Below the pieces are notes generated by a model. That model had not been told where the DNA came from and ran no database searches. It worked only from the letters and a program-made list of their open reading frames with translations. The position numbers were made by a program, and so were the translations under genes. This document shows positions 27,743-36,353 of a stretch of DNA of 64,000 nt, piece by piece (the first letter of the stretch is position 1; each line of letters starts with the position of its first letter). The stretch is from positions 3,978,001-4,042,000 of the forward strand of contig NZ_CP104558.1 in the NCBI RefSeq assembly GCF_025398035.1. Direction: 5' to 3'. This DNA comes from Rossellomorea vietnamensis. GTDB taxonomy: Bacteria; Bacillota; Bacilli; Bacillales; Bacillaceae_B.

Positions 27743-29062
27743 TTGGCTACAAAACACGAACAAATACTGGAGTACATAGATACCCTGCCTGTCGGAGAAA
27801 AGATCTCCGTCCGCCAGATCGCAAAAGCACTGACCGTCAGCGAAGGAACGGCATACCGGGCGATCAAAGATGCCGAAACGAAAGGCTACGTCAGCACCAT
27901 CGAACGCGTCGGGACGATTCGGATTGAACAGAAAAAGAAAGAAAATATCGAGAAGCTTACCTACGCAGAAGTGGTCAACATCATCGATGGACAAGTACTC
28001 GGTGGACGATCCGGCCTGCATAAGATGCTCAACAAGTTTGTCATTGGAGCCATGAAACTTGAAGCCATGATGAGATACACGGAAGCGGGGAACCTCCTCA
28101 TCATCGGGAACCGGAACCAGGCTCAGGAACACGCATTGCGTGCAGGAGCAGCCGTCCTGATCACCGGTGGATTCGATGCAGACGAAGACGTCAAGAAGCT
28201 CGCGGATGAACTCGAACTCCCGATCATCTCCACTTCCTATGACACGTTTACCGTTGCCACCATGATCAACCGTGCGATTTACGATCAGCTCATCAAAAAA
28301 GAGATCGTGTTAGTGGAAGACATTTTAACCAAAGTGGATGATACGATTTATCTGCATCTGGATGACACGCTGGAAGAATGGTACGAAAAGAATCAGTACA
28401 CATTCCACAGCCGTTTTCCGGTCGTGGACCGAAACTTGAAGGTCCATGGTATGGTGACATCAAAAGACGTTATGGGACAGGAAAAGTATGCAGGGATCGA
28501 TAAAATCATGACGAAGCAGCCGATCACCGTCAGCCCGAACACGAGCGTCGCATCCGCCGCACACATCATGATTTGGGAAGGGATCGAATTACTTCCTGTC
28601 GTTAATGAACAGAATAAACTGCAGGGGATCATCAGCCGTCAGGATGTCCTGAAAGCTCTGCAAATGATCCAGCGTCAGCCACAGGTCGGGGAAACGATCG
28701 ATGACCTCATCTCAAATGCAGTCGAAGTAGTAGGGGAGAAGAAAGACAACAAAGAAATCTACCAATTTGCCGTTACACCGCAGATGACCACGGGGATCGG
28801 GACGCTTTCCTATGGTGTTTTCACCACCTTAATGACAGAAGCGGCCAACCGTGCACTGAAGCCATACAAAAAAGGCGACCTCGTCATCGAAAACATGACT
28901 ATTTACTTTATCAAGCCTGTCCAAATGGAAAGCATACTCGAAATCCATCCAAAGGTACTCGACGTCGGGAGAAAATTTGGTAAAGTGGATGTAGAAGTAT
29001 ATAACGAAGGCGTGCTCATGGGGAAATCCCTAATGATTTGTCAGCTGATTGATCGACATTAG
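27743..29062 (+). CDS. ytoI: CBS/DRTGG/hotdog domain protein YtoI
   Basis: A 439-residue multidomain protein: helix-turn-helix (about 1-60, SVRQIAKALTVSEGTAYRA), DRTGG domain (about 70-180), two CBS repeats (about 195-310) and a C-terminal hotdog thioesterase-like domain (about 335-439). The same architecture occurs in B. subtilis YtoI. CBS pairs bind adenine nucleotides, so a nucleotide-sensing regulator or enzyme is likely, but the function is not established. The TTG at 27743 gives the family N-terminus MATKHEQI with AAGGG 9 nt upstream; an in-frame GTG at 27734 sits directly on that site. Confidence 0.9.
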   Translation: MATKHEQILEYIDTLPVGEKISVRQIAKALTVSEGTAYRAIKDAETKGYVSTIERVGTIRIEQKKKENIEKLTYAEVVNIIDGQVLGGRSGLHKMLNKFVIGAMKLEAMMRYTEAGNLLIIGNRNQAQEHALRAGAAVLITGGFDADEDVKKLADELELPIISTSYDTFTVATMINRAIYDQLIKKEIVLVEDILTKVDDTIYLHLDDTLEEWYEKNQYTFHSRFPVVDRNLKVHGMVTSKDVMGQEKYAGIDKIMTKQPITVSPNTSVASAAHIMIWEGIELLPVVNEQNKLQGIISRQDVLKALQMIQRQPQVGETIDDLISNAVEVVGEKKDNKEIYQFAVTPQMTTGIGTLSYGVFTTLMTEAANRALKPYKKGDLVIENMTIYFIKPVQMESILEIHPKVLDVGRKFGKVDVEVYNEGVLMGKSLMICQLIDRH

Positions 29063-29113
29063 GTCTTTATATAATCAAGAGTGATTGAGAGTAGGATAAA
29101 GTGAAAAACTCAT

Positions 29114-29238
29114 GTTGATTGGAGCGGAAGATGCTCGACTCCTGCGGGAAATGTGTGGAAGTTGAGACCCCGGAAGCGGAGCTGAGGAGGCTCAACCCAC
29201 ACCCCGCGGAAAGCGAGCATCTGCAGCGGAAATCAACC
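29114..29238. repeat. Structured Bacillaceae intergenic repeat
   Basis: About 125 bp with complementary ends (GTTGATTGGAGCGGAAGATG and CATCTGCAGCGGAAATCAAC) and internal GACTCCTGCGGGAAAT / CACCCCGCGGAAAG. This type of GC-rich repeat is common in Bacillaceae; the role is unknown. Confidence 0.8.
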
Positions 29239-29275
29239 ACTACTCGCTCATGAAAAAGTATTTTCAAACATAAAA

Positions 29276-29304
29276 AAGACTAGATCAAACATCTAGTCTT
29301 TCAT
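29276..29304. terminator. Bidirectional terminator between ytoI and ytpI
   Basis: AAGACTAGAT / ATCTAGTCTT stem with a CAAAC loop; it ends the minus-strand ytpI gene. Confidence 0.85.
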
Positions 29305-29307
29305 ACC

Positions 29308-29637
29308 TTATTGGTTATCCAGTTCCTTCGCTTCCCTCTGTGCAAAAGGAAGCACATGCTTGTACATTTTATATCCAGCCCAGCAGCTACCAAGTCCCAA
29401 AAGGATGAACAGCGTGCCGATGAAATACGTCAGCGTACCAGGGAATAAAAACAGCTGATTGATCCCGAACAGGGCAACGAACAGCCCAAGGGCAATGCTT
29501 GCTTTCGCCGATAACCATTTCTTTTCCATCGGTCGCCGTGTCCGCACTTGTCTTATTTTATAGAAAATATAGAAGGTGAACGCGACGACGATCAGTAATG
29601 CGAGAAAATACATAGTTTTGTCCTCCATCGTTGACAT
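29308..29637 (-). CDS. ytpI: YtpI family membrane protein
   Basis: A 109-residue protein with three hydrophobic helices (about 9-26, 46-64 and 67-90). Length, charge pattern (KIRQVRTRRPMEKKW after the first helix) and its place between ytoI and nrnA match B. subtilis YtpI. The function is unknown. It is divergent from nrnA, with about 70 nt between the starts. Confidence 0.88.
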   Translation of the reverse strand: MSTMEDKTMYFLALLIVVAFTFYIFYKIRQVRTRRPMEKKWLSAKASIALGLFVALFGINQLFLFPGTLTYFIGTLFILLGLGSCWAGYKMYKHVLPFAQREAKELDNQ

Positions 29638-29706
29638 CTCTCGCTACTATTTTACAGATAACGGAGCAGAATGCCAAATATAAATTCGACTACAAAGGAG
29701 ATTCCC

Positions 29707-30645
29707 ATGAAAGAACAAATCCTGAACCTCATCAAACAATATGAAACGATCATTGTACATAGACATGTCCGCCCTGATCCGGATGCATACGGATCCCAGG
29801 GAGGACTCGTAGAAATGCTGAAAGCCTCTTTTCCTGAGAAAAACATTTATGCCGTCGGAAAAGAAGAGGAAACCCTCCATTACTTAAAGCGACTCGACGA
29901 CATTGAAGATTCCGTTTTCGAAGGGGCCCTGATCATCGTCTGTGATACAGCAAACGAAGAGCGGATCTGTGACCGTCGCTACAAACTCGGCGATCTGCTT
30001 GTGAAAATCGATCACCATCCAAACGAAGATGCATACGGAGATCACCTGTGGATCGATACCACGGCAAGCTCCGTCAGTGAAATGATCTATGAATTTTACC
30101 AGTTTGGAAAAGACAAAGGATTGACCCTGCCTGATTCAGGGGCACGCCTCCTGTTCGCAGGGATTGTCGGCGATACGGGAAGATTCCTGTATCCAAGCAC
30201 CACCCAGAAGACGTTTGATATTGCCGGTGAATTGATCCGATATGATTTTGACCGTAATGAATTATTCAATAAAATGTATGAAGTTGATTCCAATGTCACG
30301 AAGCTTAATGGGTATGTGCTGCAGAATTTTGAAATGGATCAGGATGGCTGCGGTATGATGGTTATGACGAAGGATATCCTTGAAGAGCACGCGGTTGTAC
30401 CATCTGAAGCATCCCTGCTTGTCAGTACATTAGGGAATGTGAAAGGCATGAAAGCATGGGTCTTCTTTATTGAAGAACATGATCAAATCAGGGTTCGTCT
30501 TCGCTCGAAGGGTCCTGTCATCAACACGATTGCCAAAAAGTACAACGGTGGAGGTCATCCGCTGGCGGCTGGCGCATCGATTTATTCATGGGAAGAGAAA
30601 GAAGAAGTGATGAAGGATTTACGGGAAGTGTGCAGGAATCACTAA
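29707..30645 (+). CDS. nrnA: Bifunctional oligoribonuclease / pAp phosphatase NrnA
   Basis: A 312-residue DHH/DHHA1 phosphoesterase that degrades nanoRNA and dephosphorylates 3'-phosphoadenosine-5'-phosphate. Motifs: VHRHVRPDPDAYGSQ (His18, His20, Asp24, Asp26), VCDTAN, KIDHHPN, VGDTGRF and the DHHA1 motif GGGHPLAAGA. The ATG at 29707 follows AAAGGAG by 7 nt; a reading from 29671 has no site. A strong terminator follows at 30658-30686. B. subtilis order would continue toward dnaE; here accessory genes follow. Confidence 0.96.
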   Translation: MKEQILNLIKQYETIIVHRHVRPDPDAYGSQGGLVEMLKASFPEKNIYAVGKEEETLHYLKRLDDIEDSVFEGALIIVCDTANEERICDRRYKLGDLLVKIDHHPNEDAYGDHLWIDTTASSVSEMIYEFYQFGKDKGLTLPDSGARLLFAGIVGDTGRFLYPSTTQKTFDIAGELIRYDFDRNELFNKMYEVDSNVTKLNGYVLQNFEMDQDGCGMMVMTKDILEEHAVVPSEASLLVSTLGNVKGMKAWVFFIEEHDQIRVRLRSKGPVINTIAKKYNGGGHPLAAGASIYSWEEKEEVMKDLREVCRNH

Positions 30646-30657
30646 TAAGAGTTGAGT

Positions 30658-30688
30658 AATAGCCGGCGGATGCCGGCTATTTTTTTTG
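30658..30688 (+). terminator. Terminator of nrnA
   Basis: AATAGCCGGC / GCCGGCTATT stem followed by TTTTTTGT. Confidence 0.94.
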
Positions 30689-30781
30689 TGCAGTGATGTT
30701 AATGAATAGTGTTGATTTTTAAAACATGAAAGAGAAGTTCCCTCGTTGCATTAAAACTCCATAGTTAATAAAGATACAGGT

Positions 30782-31657
30782 TTAGTAATGATCCTTTAAA
30801 AACTCTACAATATCATTGTTAATTTTTATCAGATGTTCTTCAGATGGGAAATGTCCCATATCGTAAGTCTTAAATGTAATTAAATTTGGAATGATTTCTC
30901 TAGCTGCTTTATTTATTCTACTTTCAGGAAAAAAGATATCTTTTCTCCCCCCTATGATTAAAGTGGGCGAGTTATAATGTGATAATTCTTCCTTCGTCGT
31001 TAATTTGGGCATTTCTTGTTCAAGTCTAATATATTTAAATACATCTCCAATAATTTTTTTATCCATTTCTCTCATACTATGATCTGACATAGTATCAGTG
31101 ATTTTATTGAGATACTTTTGTGATGAAGTACTATTAAATAAAACTAGGGGAAGTAAGATATCTTTCATCATTCTAATCTTAGACCCTAATCCTATTCCGG
31201 CTGGTGATACCAATACAGAACAGTCAATTTTGTCTGGCATAAATGTGGCTAATCTCAAAATAATACCTGCACCGTAGGACGGACCAACAAATGCACTACT
31301 GGCTATATTAAAGTAATCCATTAGTTCCTTGATCCACTGGGCAAAACTATTGTCCTTCGCAGAAATTCTACTTTCATCACTGTATCCTGGGTGACCAATC
31401 GTATCTGGTGCATACACTCTGTATTTATCTGCGAGTGGTAAAAACCAAGATAATGTCATTGGATTTATACAATTACCACCCTGAAATATAAAAATAGGTT
31501 TTCCTTCTGGTGGTCCTGCTACAAGAATATGTGTTTTACCATAACTTGTATCAACATATATCTGCTCGACATCAAAATCAAACGACTTTAGATAATGATC
31601 GTAATGTTGACTAATACGTCTTTTCCCATCACTTTTATATATGGTTCCATTCCCCAA
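30782..31657 (-). CDS. Alpha/beta hydrolase
   Basis: A 291-residue alpha/beta-fold hydrolase. The nucleophile elbow is GPSYGAG with Ser127; Asp in GGRKDIFFPE and His in MGHFPSEEH complete the triad. The oxyanion-side motif is FQGGNC (58-63). The substrate is unknown. The start appears to be TTG at 31657 with GGGGAGC about 10 nt upstream; an ATG just upstream is out of frame. It faces away from the TOMM cluster, and no functional link is evident. Confidence 0.8.
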   Translation of the reverse strand: MGNGTIYKSDGKRRISQHYDHYLKSFDFDVEQIYVDTSYGKTHILVAGPPEGKPIFIFQGGNCINPMTLSWFLPLADKYRVYAPDTIGHPGYSDESRISAKDNSFAQWIKELMDYFNIASSAFVGPSYGAGIILRLATFMPDKIDCSVLVSPAGIGLGSKIRMMKDILLPLVLFNSTSSQKYLNKITDTMSDHSMREMDKKIIGDVFKYIRLEQEMPKLTTKEELSHYNSPTLIIGGRKDIFFPESRINKAAREIIPNLITFKTYDMGHFPSEEHLIKINNDIVEFLKDHY

Positions 31658-32078
31658 AGAACATCGCTCCCCAATGCTTGCTTATAGAAATAAAGGTTTA
31701 TAAGTTTAAATCACACTTGAAAGATTCTGATAATACGAGTTTATCATAGGGCACATCCATTGAGTACAGACAGCTTTCAACAATTATTTGATTAACCGTT
31801 GTGTTTTCATTGCGGTGTCTGCTTTAGTCTGAAAATTGACGTTCTAGTGTGCGGCTATCCATTTTTACATTATATTTACCGGAGAACTCAACAGAGTTAT
31901 TGAACATAGCTTTTTAAATTACTCATTCCCAATCTAGGCTTCTTCACCAGTCACAACACCCAGCAACCGAACATAAATTATTGAGGATGATTCACATTTA
32001 TCGTGTATTACCAATAGAAAGCTCCATGTCAATTCGTTTCGAGAGCCATATGGTACTTTTTTGGGAGGTAATGAGGAT
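31658..32078. other. 421-bp region upstream of the TOMM precursor
   Basis: No gene is visible. It should contain the promoter of the precursor gene and of the divergent hydrolase; no confident -35/-10 pair was picked. Confidence 0.5.
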
Positions 32079-32348
32079 ATGAATAATTTTCATAATGAAC
32101 TTCAGAATTTGAATGTAGGTGATTTCCAGGCAACACAGCCCGTTTCCTGGGATCAGAATATGTATGATCCGAACGACGAACGACTTTTCCTTGGATTGGG
32201 AGGCTGTTTCGGCTTTGGATTCGCATGCTTCTTTAGCTGCTTCGGGTGTGGTGGATGCTTCCGTTGCGGTGGTTGCGGAGGATGCTTCCGCTGTGGAGGA
32301 TGTGGACGATGTGGCGGTTGCGGCAGATGTGGACGCTGCGGTCGTTAA
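32079..32348 (+). CDS. Heterocycloanthracin/sonorensin-type TOMM precursor peptide
   Basis: An 89-residue precursor. The leader (1-40, MNNFHNELQNLNVGDFQA...) is typical of the heterocycloanthracin family. The core holds 14 Cys, twelve of them spaced every third residue from Cys54 to Cys87 in Cxx units made of Gly, Phe and Arg (CGGCFRCGGCGGCFRC, ending RCGRCGR). These Cys are the expected sites of thiazoline/thiazole formation by the enzymes downstream. The ATG at 32079 is preferred to a TTG at 32061 because GGGAGG lies 10 nt before it. A hairpin follows before the enzyme genes. Confidence 0.92.
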   Translation: MNNFHNELQNLNVGDFQATQPVSWDQNMYDPNDERLFLGLGGCFGFGFACFFSCFGCGGCFRCGGCGGCFRCGGCGRCGGCGRCGRCGR

Positions 32349-32369
32349 AGAGAATATTGGTTTCAAACG

Positions 32370-32400
32370 GATCCCTGCGAGTGTGCAGGGATCTTTATTT
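32370..32400 (+). terminator. Terminator/attenuator between TOMM precursor and enzymes
   Basis: GATCCCTGC / GCAGGGATC stem (32370-32378, 32385-32393) followed by TTTATTTTAT. It could let the precursor mRNA outnumber the enzyme mRNA. Confidence 0.85.
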
Positions 32401-32485
32401 TATACATAAGGGACAAATTGAAATTCATACGCTAATAATGACAGCCAAAATATAAATGAGATAAGCGGGGGTTAGGAGGATTGCT

Positions 32486-34393
32486 ATGGAAAAATTGAAC
32501 CCTTCGATGCGTTTAAAAGTGAAGAGGGATACGTTTTACCTCCCGGAGCGGGACAGCGGTGTGTATTTCCGGAATAACACATGCTCTTTCCGTATGGAGG
32601 GAAGCGGCATTGATCAATGGGTGGAGAAGCTGTTACCGATGTTCAATGGGGAGTACTCCCTTGAGGAATTGACGAACGGACTGCCTGATCCTTATCGAAA
32701 CAGGGTCATGGAAATAGCAGAGGTGTTATTTAAGAATGGATTTGTTCGGGACGTAAGCAGGGACCTGCCACACGACCTGCCTCAACATGCGGTGGAAAAG
32801 TTCGCATCACAGATTGAGTTCGTCGATAGTTTGACAGACTCAGCTGCTTCACGGTTTGAAACCTATCGTCATGCCAATGTCCTGGCAGCGGGATCTGGCA
32901 CCATTCTGACTTCATTGGTTTCCTCACTCATTGAATCCGGGTTGACGAAGCTGCAGGTGCTCGTGACTGAAGAGGTACCTACGAACAGACGCAGGCTCAA
33001 GGAATTAGTGTATCATGCCCGGAAAACCGATCCCGAGGTAGAGCTTTATGAAGTGGAATTCAGTGGATCCGGGTGGCGTGAGACGATAAGGCCTTACGAT
33101 TCGATCTTATATGTGACTCAAAACGAAAGCCTCGAGGAACTCGACCTTCTTCATGCCATTTGCCGGGCAGATCAAAAACTGTTGATTCCGGCGATTTGTC
33201 ACAAGCAGACCTGTATCGCAGGACCCATCATCCATCCTGACTCCGAGGCGGGGTGGGAATCTGCCTGGAGGCGGCTCCACGGGACTGCCTTGCAAAAAAA
33301 AGAGGAGTACCATGCTGAGTCGGCAGTGCCTGGTGCAATGATGGCGAACATAATTACATTTGAACTATTCAAAGAAATGACAGGAGTGACAAAACCGGAT
33401 CAGCGAAACCGGCTCTTTCTGCTGGATACCGAAACACTTGAAGGAAGCTGGCATTCCTTTTTGCCTCATCCCCTGGAAACCAACATTGGAGCTGAACCGG
33501 TTCAGAACCTTGATACCAGGCTGGAACAGGGGGCAGAAAGGTCGGATCCTGAAAAACTGCTGTATTTCTTCAGTCTGCTGACGTCTAAAGAGACGGGGAT
33601 TTTTCATGTATGGGAGGAAGGGGATACAAAGCAGCTTCCGATGGCTCAATGCCGTGTGCAGCCAGTCGATGGACGGTCTGAAGGTCCGGCAGAACTCTTG
33701 GATGAGGTGGTCTGCAGTGCTTTTACCCATGCAGAGGCCCGTCGAGAAGCAGGGTTAAGGGGAATAGAGAGGTATGCTTCAAGATTGGGGAGTATGGTGG
33801 TCCCACATGATACCGGAGAATTCATGGCGTTCTGTACAGGGGCAACGTTCTCAGAATGCGTGGATCGAGGCCTGCAGGAATGTTTGACGGATGCATTGAG
33901 GAAAAGAGAATCTGTTCAAAAGAAAACCATTTCCCGTCTTGAATTAGAAGTAGTTGAGGATGAAACATGCCGTTTTTATCTAAAGGCACTGACGACGATG
34001 CAAAAGGAACCTGACATCGGGTTAGGGGAAGACTTGCATGGATTTCCGGTTGTCTATGTTCGTGGAAGAAATGGCTGGTACGGAAATACCGGTTTCACGA
34101 TCACCAAGGCGCTGAGGAACTCCCTGCAGCAAGCACTCTTCCAAGCCCAGAACGGTACGGATGCAATCGATGCACATCCTGTTGCCGTTATTTTGGAGAA
34201 AGAGAATGTAAAGAGAATCATCATTCCGGCGGGTGAAGATAGGGTGGAGCCTGGTCATCTGAAAGAAGCTCTCCACACTTTGAAAGTGAATCAGAAACAG
34301 GTAACGGTGTATGAACTGGATATGGAACCTGCATTCAGGCAGGAGCTGGAAGGCGTATTTGGTGTGCTGCTGCGAGAGGAGGAAGTGAAATGA
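32486..34393 (+). CDS. Thiazole-containing bacteriocin maturation protein
   Basis: A 635-residue protein matching the large maturation component of heterocycloanthracin-type clusters by position, length and pairing with a YcaO protein. Residues 1-95 look like a leader-recognition region (YFRNNTCSFRMEGSGIDQWVE, FNGEYSLEEL). Residues about 125-230 resemble an E1/ThiF-like Rossmann fold without a clear catalytic Cys pattern. It probably presents the precursor to the cyclodehydratase. TAGGAGGA lies upstream of the ATG and the end overlaps the YcaO gene by 4 nt. Confidence 0.8.
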   Translation: MEKLNPSMRLKVKRDTFYLPERDSGVYFRNNTCSFRMEGSGIDQWVEKLLPMFNGEYSLEELTNGLPDPYRNRVMEIAEVLFKNGFVRDVSRDLPHDLPQHAVEKFASQIEFVDSLTDSAASRFETYRHANVLAAGSGTILTSLVSSLIESGLTKLQVLVTEEVPTNRRRLKELVYHARKTDPEVELYEVEFSGSGWRETIRPYDSILYVTQNESLEELDLLHAICRADQKLLIPAICHKQTCIAGPIIHPDSEAGWESAWRRLHGTALQKKEEYHAESAVPGAMMANIITFELFKEMTGVTKPDQRNRLFLLDTETLEGSWHSFLPHPLETNIGAEPVQNLDTRLEQGAERSDPEKLLYFFSLLTSKETGIFHVWEEGDTKQLPMAQCRVQPVDGRSEGPAELLDEVVCSAFTHAEARREAGLRGIERYASRLGSMVVPHDTGEFMAFCTGATFSECVDRGLQECLTDALRKRESVQKKTISRLELEVVEDETCRFYLKALTTMQKEPDIGLGEDLHGFPVVYVRGRNGWYGNTGFTITKALRNSLQQALFQAQNGTDAIDAHPVAVILEKENVKRIIIPAGEDRVEPGHLKEALHTLKVNQKQVTVYELDMEPAFRQELEGVFGVLLREEEVK

Positions 34394-36333
34394 GTTCTTT
34401 CGTAGTGATTGTAGGGGAGGGAATGCTTTCGGACCGTGTATGTGCGCAAATGTCAGCACAGTATCCCGTTTTCAGGCAAAAGACCGTTGAAACGAGATTC
34501 CCGGCAAATACAGATTTAGTACTGGTATTGGATGACACATGGAATCCAGCTGTCCATCAAATGGCAGAAGAAGTCATGAGGGGCGCTGGGGTTCCATGGC
34601 TGAGAGGCTTCGTTTCGTTTGGAGAGGGGATCATCGGCCCACTGGTTTCGCCCGACACACCGGGATGCTCACAATGTGCCGATCTGAGACGTCTCCTTGG
34701 TGGAAAGGAACGGCATGAGATGCGGGAGGTGCAGGGGAAACTTGCTGAAGTAGGGGGAATGACGAAAGATCCGTGGGCTTCGAATACCGGATTATCGCAT
34801 ATGGCTCACATCATCGCTGCAGAAGCTTATCGGGTCCTGGAAGGTGCAAAGCCACGTTCCCAAGGGAAGGTATGTTTGACCGATTTGAAAACATTGAAGA
34901 GCTCCTGGCATTCATTCGTACCTGATTCGTTATGCCCGAACTGCAGTCAGGTCCCGGAAGATTCACCGGAATTAGCTTGTGTTTCCCTCAAGCCGAGTCC
35001 GAAGATCCGAGCCGACAGTTTCCGATGTACTCCTTTGGATGAATTGAAATCAGTTCTTGTAAACGATTATCTGGATAACCGAACCGGGCTTTTTAACAGC
35101 AAGATGTATGACCTGGTGACGCCATTTGCTGATGCGAGCGTCAATATGCCGATGATCTCTGGTGGTGATGAAGGGACGGCTGGACGGACTCAAGCTTACT
35201 CAGACAGTGAGCTGACCGCCATCCTTGAAGGGTTGGAGCGTCACTGTGGATTGGAGGCGCGGGGTAAACGGACGGTTGTCCATGACAGCTACCGGAACGT
35301 GGAGGAACATGCATTGAATCCTCTGGAGGTCGGCGTGCACACCGACGAACAGTACGCCATGCCGGGATTCCCATTTGAAAAGTTCGATCCTGACAGGAGG
35401 ATCGACTGGGTGTGGGGATACTCCCTCATCGAAGAGCGGCCGATTCTCGTCCCAGAGCTCCTTGCCTACTACAGTCTGGGCTGCGGTTCGTCCGGTTTTG
35501 TCTATGAAACATCCAACGGCTGTGCCCTTGGGGGAAGCAGGGAGGAAGCGATTTTCTACGGAATCATGGAGGTCGTCGAACGGGATTCCTTTTTGATGAC
35601 CTGGTATGCAGAGCTGGGTCTGCCTCGTCTCGATCCGTTTACTGCAGAAGATGATGAGCTCCAGTTAATGATTGAACGGATGCGGGCGGTCGCAGGGTAT
35701 GATCTCTTTTTATACAACTCTACCATGGAGCACGGAATCCCAAGCGTTTTTGCCATGGCTAAAAACCAGAAAGAAACGGGATTGAATATAATCCTTGCGG
35801 CAGGTGCACATCTGGATCCGGTTAGAGCGGCCAAGAGCGCGATTCAGGAGCTTGCCGGGATGATGCTGAATCTGGATGAAAAGTTGGAGAAGAACAAGGC
35901 GAACTATGAAAAGATGCTGTACGATGATTCCCTCGTGAGACAGATGGATGATCACGGTATGCTGTATGGATTGCCCCAGGCCGAGGAACGTTTCAGCTTT
36001 TTACAGGATCGGCCTCTGAGAAGTTTCCAGGAGGAATTCAAATGGAATTCCCGTCACGCGGATCTGACGGATGATCTGAAGGATATCCTTGGAAAATTTC
36101 GAAGCCGGAACCTTAATGTCATCGTCGTGGACCAAACGGCACCGGAACTTGAAAAGAACGGACTACACTGCGTGAAGGTCCTGATACCCGGCATGCTTCC
36201 CATGACGTTCGGTCACCACCTTACACGTCTGACAGGATTGGATAGGGTCCTGAACGTCCCGGCAGAACTTGGGTATACCGACCGGCCATTGACAGTACAT
36301 GAGCTCAATCAAAAACCGCATCCGTTTCCTTAA
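34390..36333 (+). CDS. YcaO-domain cyclodehydratase (TOMM synthesis)
   Basis: A 647-residue fusion. The N-terminal part (1-215) is a partner domain with paired Cys motifs that may bind zinc (CSQCADLRR and CPNCSQ). The C-terminal part (about 235-647) is YcaO: the nucleotide-binding helices appear in LEGLERHCG and GGSREEAIFYGIMEVVERD, and the protein ends in the proline-rich tail HPFP typical of YcaO enzymes. YcaO uses ATP to cyclise Cys or Ser/Thr of the precursor to azolines. It starts at the ATGA overlap with the upstream gene and is followed 20 nt later by the dehydrogenase. Confidence 0.92.
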   Translation: MSSFVVIVGEGMLSDRVCAQMSAQYPVFRQKTVETRFPANTDLVLVLDDTWNPAVHQMAEEVMRGAGVPWLRGFVSFGEGIIGPLVSPDTPGCSQCADLRRLLGGKERHEMREVQGKLAEVGGMTKDPWASNTGLSHMAHIIAAEAYRVLEGAKPRSQGKVCLTDLKTLKSSWHSFVPDSLCPNCSQVPEDSPELACVSLKPSPKIRADSFRCTPLDELKSVLVNDYLDNRTGLFNSKMYDLVTPFADASVNMPMISGGDEGTAGRTQAYSDSELTAILEGLERHCGLEARGKRTVVHDSYRNVEEHALNPLEVGVHTDEQYAMPGFPFEKFDPDRRIDWVWGYSLIEERPILVPELLAYYSLGCGSSGFVYETSNGCALGGSREEAIFYGIMEVVERDSFLMTWYAELGLPRLDPFTAEDDELQLMIERMRAVAGYDLFLYNSTMEHGIPSVFAMAKNQKETGLNIILAAGAHLDPVRAAKSAIQELAGMMLNLDEKLEKNKANYEKMLYDDSLVRQMDDHGMLYGLPQAEERFSFLQDRPLRSFQEEFKWNSRHADLTDDLKDILGKFRSRNLNVIVVDQTAPELEKNGLHCVKVLIPGMLPMTFGHHLTRLTGLDRVLNVPAELGYTDRPLTVHELNQKPHPFP

Positions 36334-36353
36334 GGTGTGAGGAGGTAAGGAGG

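Noticed and set aside
31998..32455. Several overlapping ORFs around the Cys-rich gene, on both strands
   Set aside because: They are low-complexity shadows of the periodic Cys/Gly/Arg codons of the TOMM precursor and lack suitable start signals.
33489..33504. AACCGGTT palindrome in the TOMM maturation gene as an RbsR/CcpA site
   Set aside because: It lacks the flanking TGTA/TACA bases and is in an unrelated gene; an 8-bp palindrome can occur by chance.
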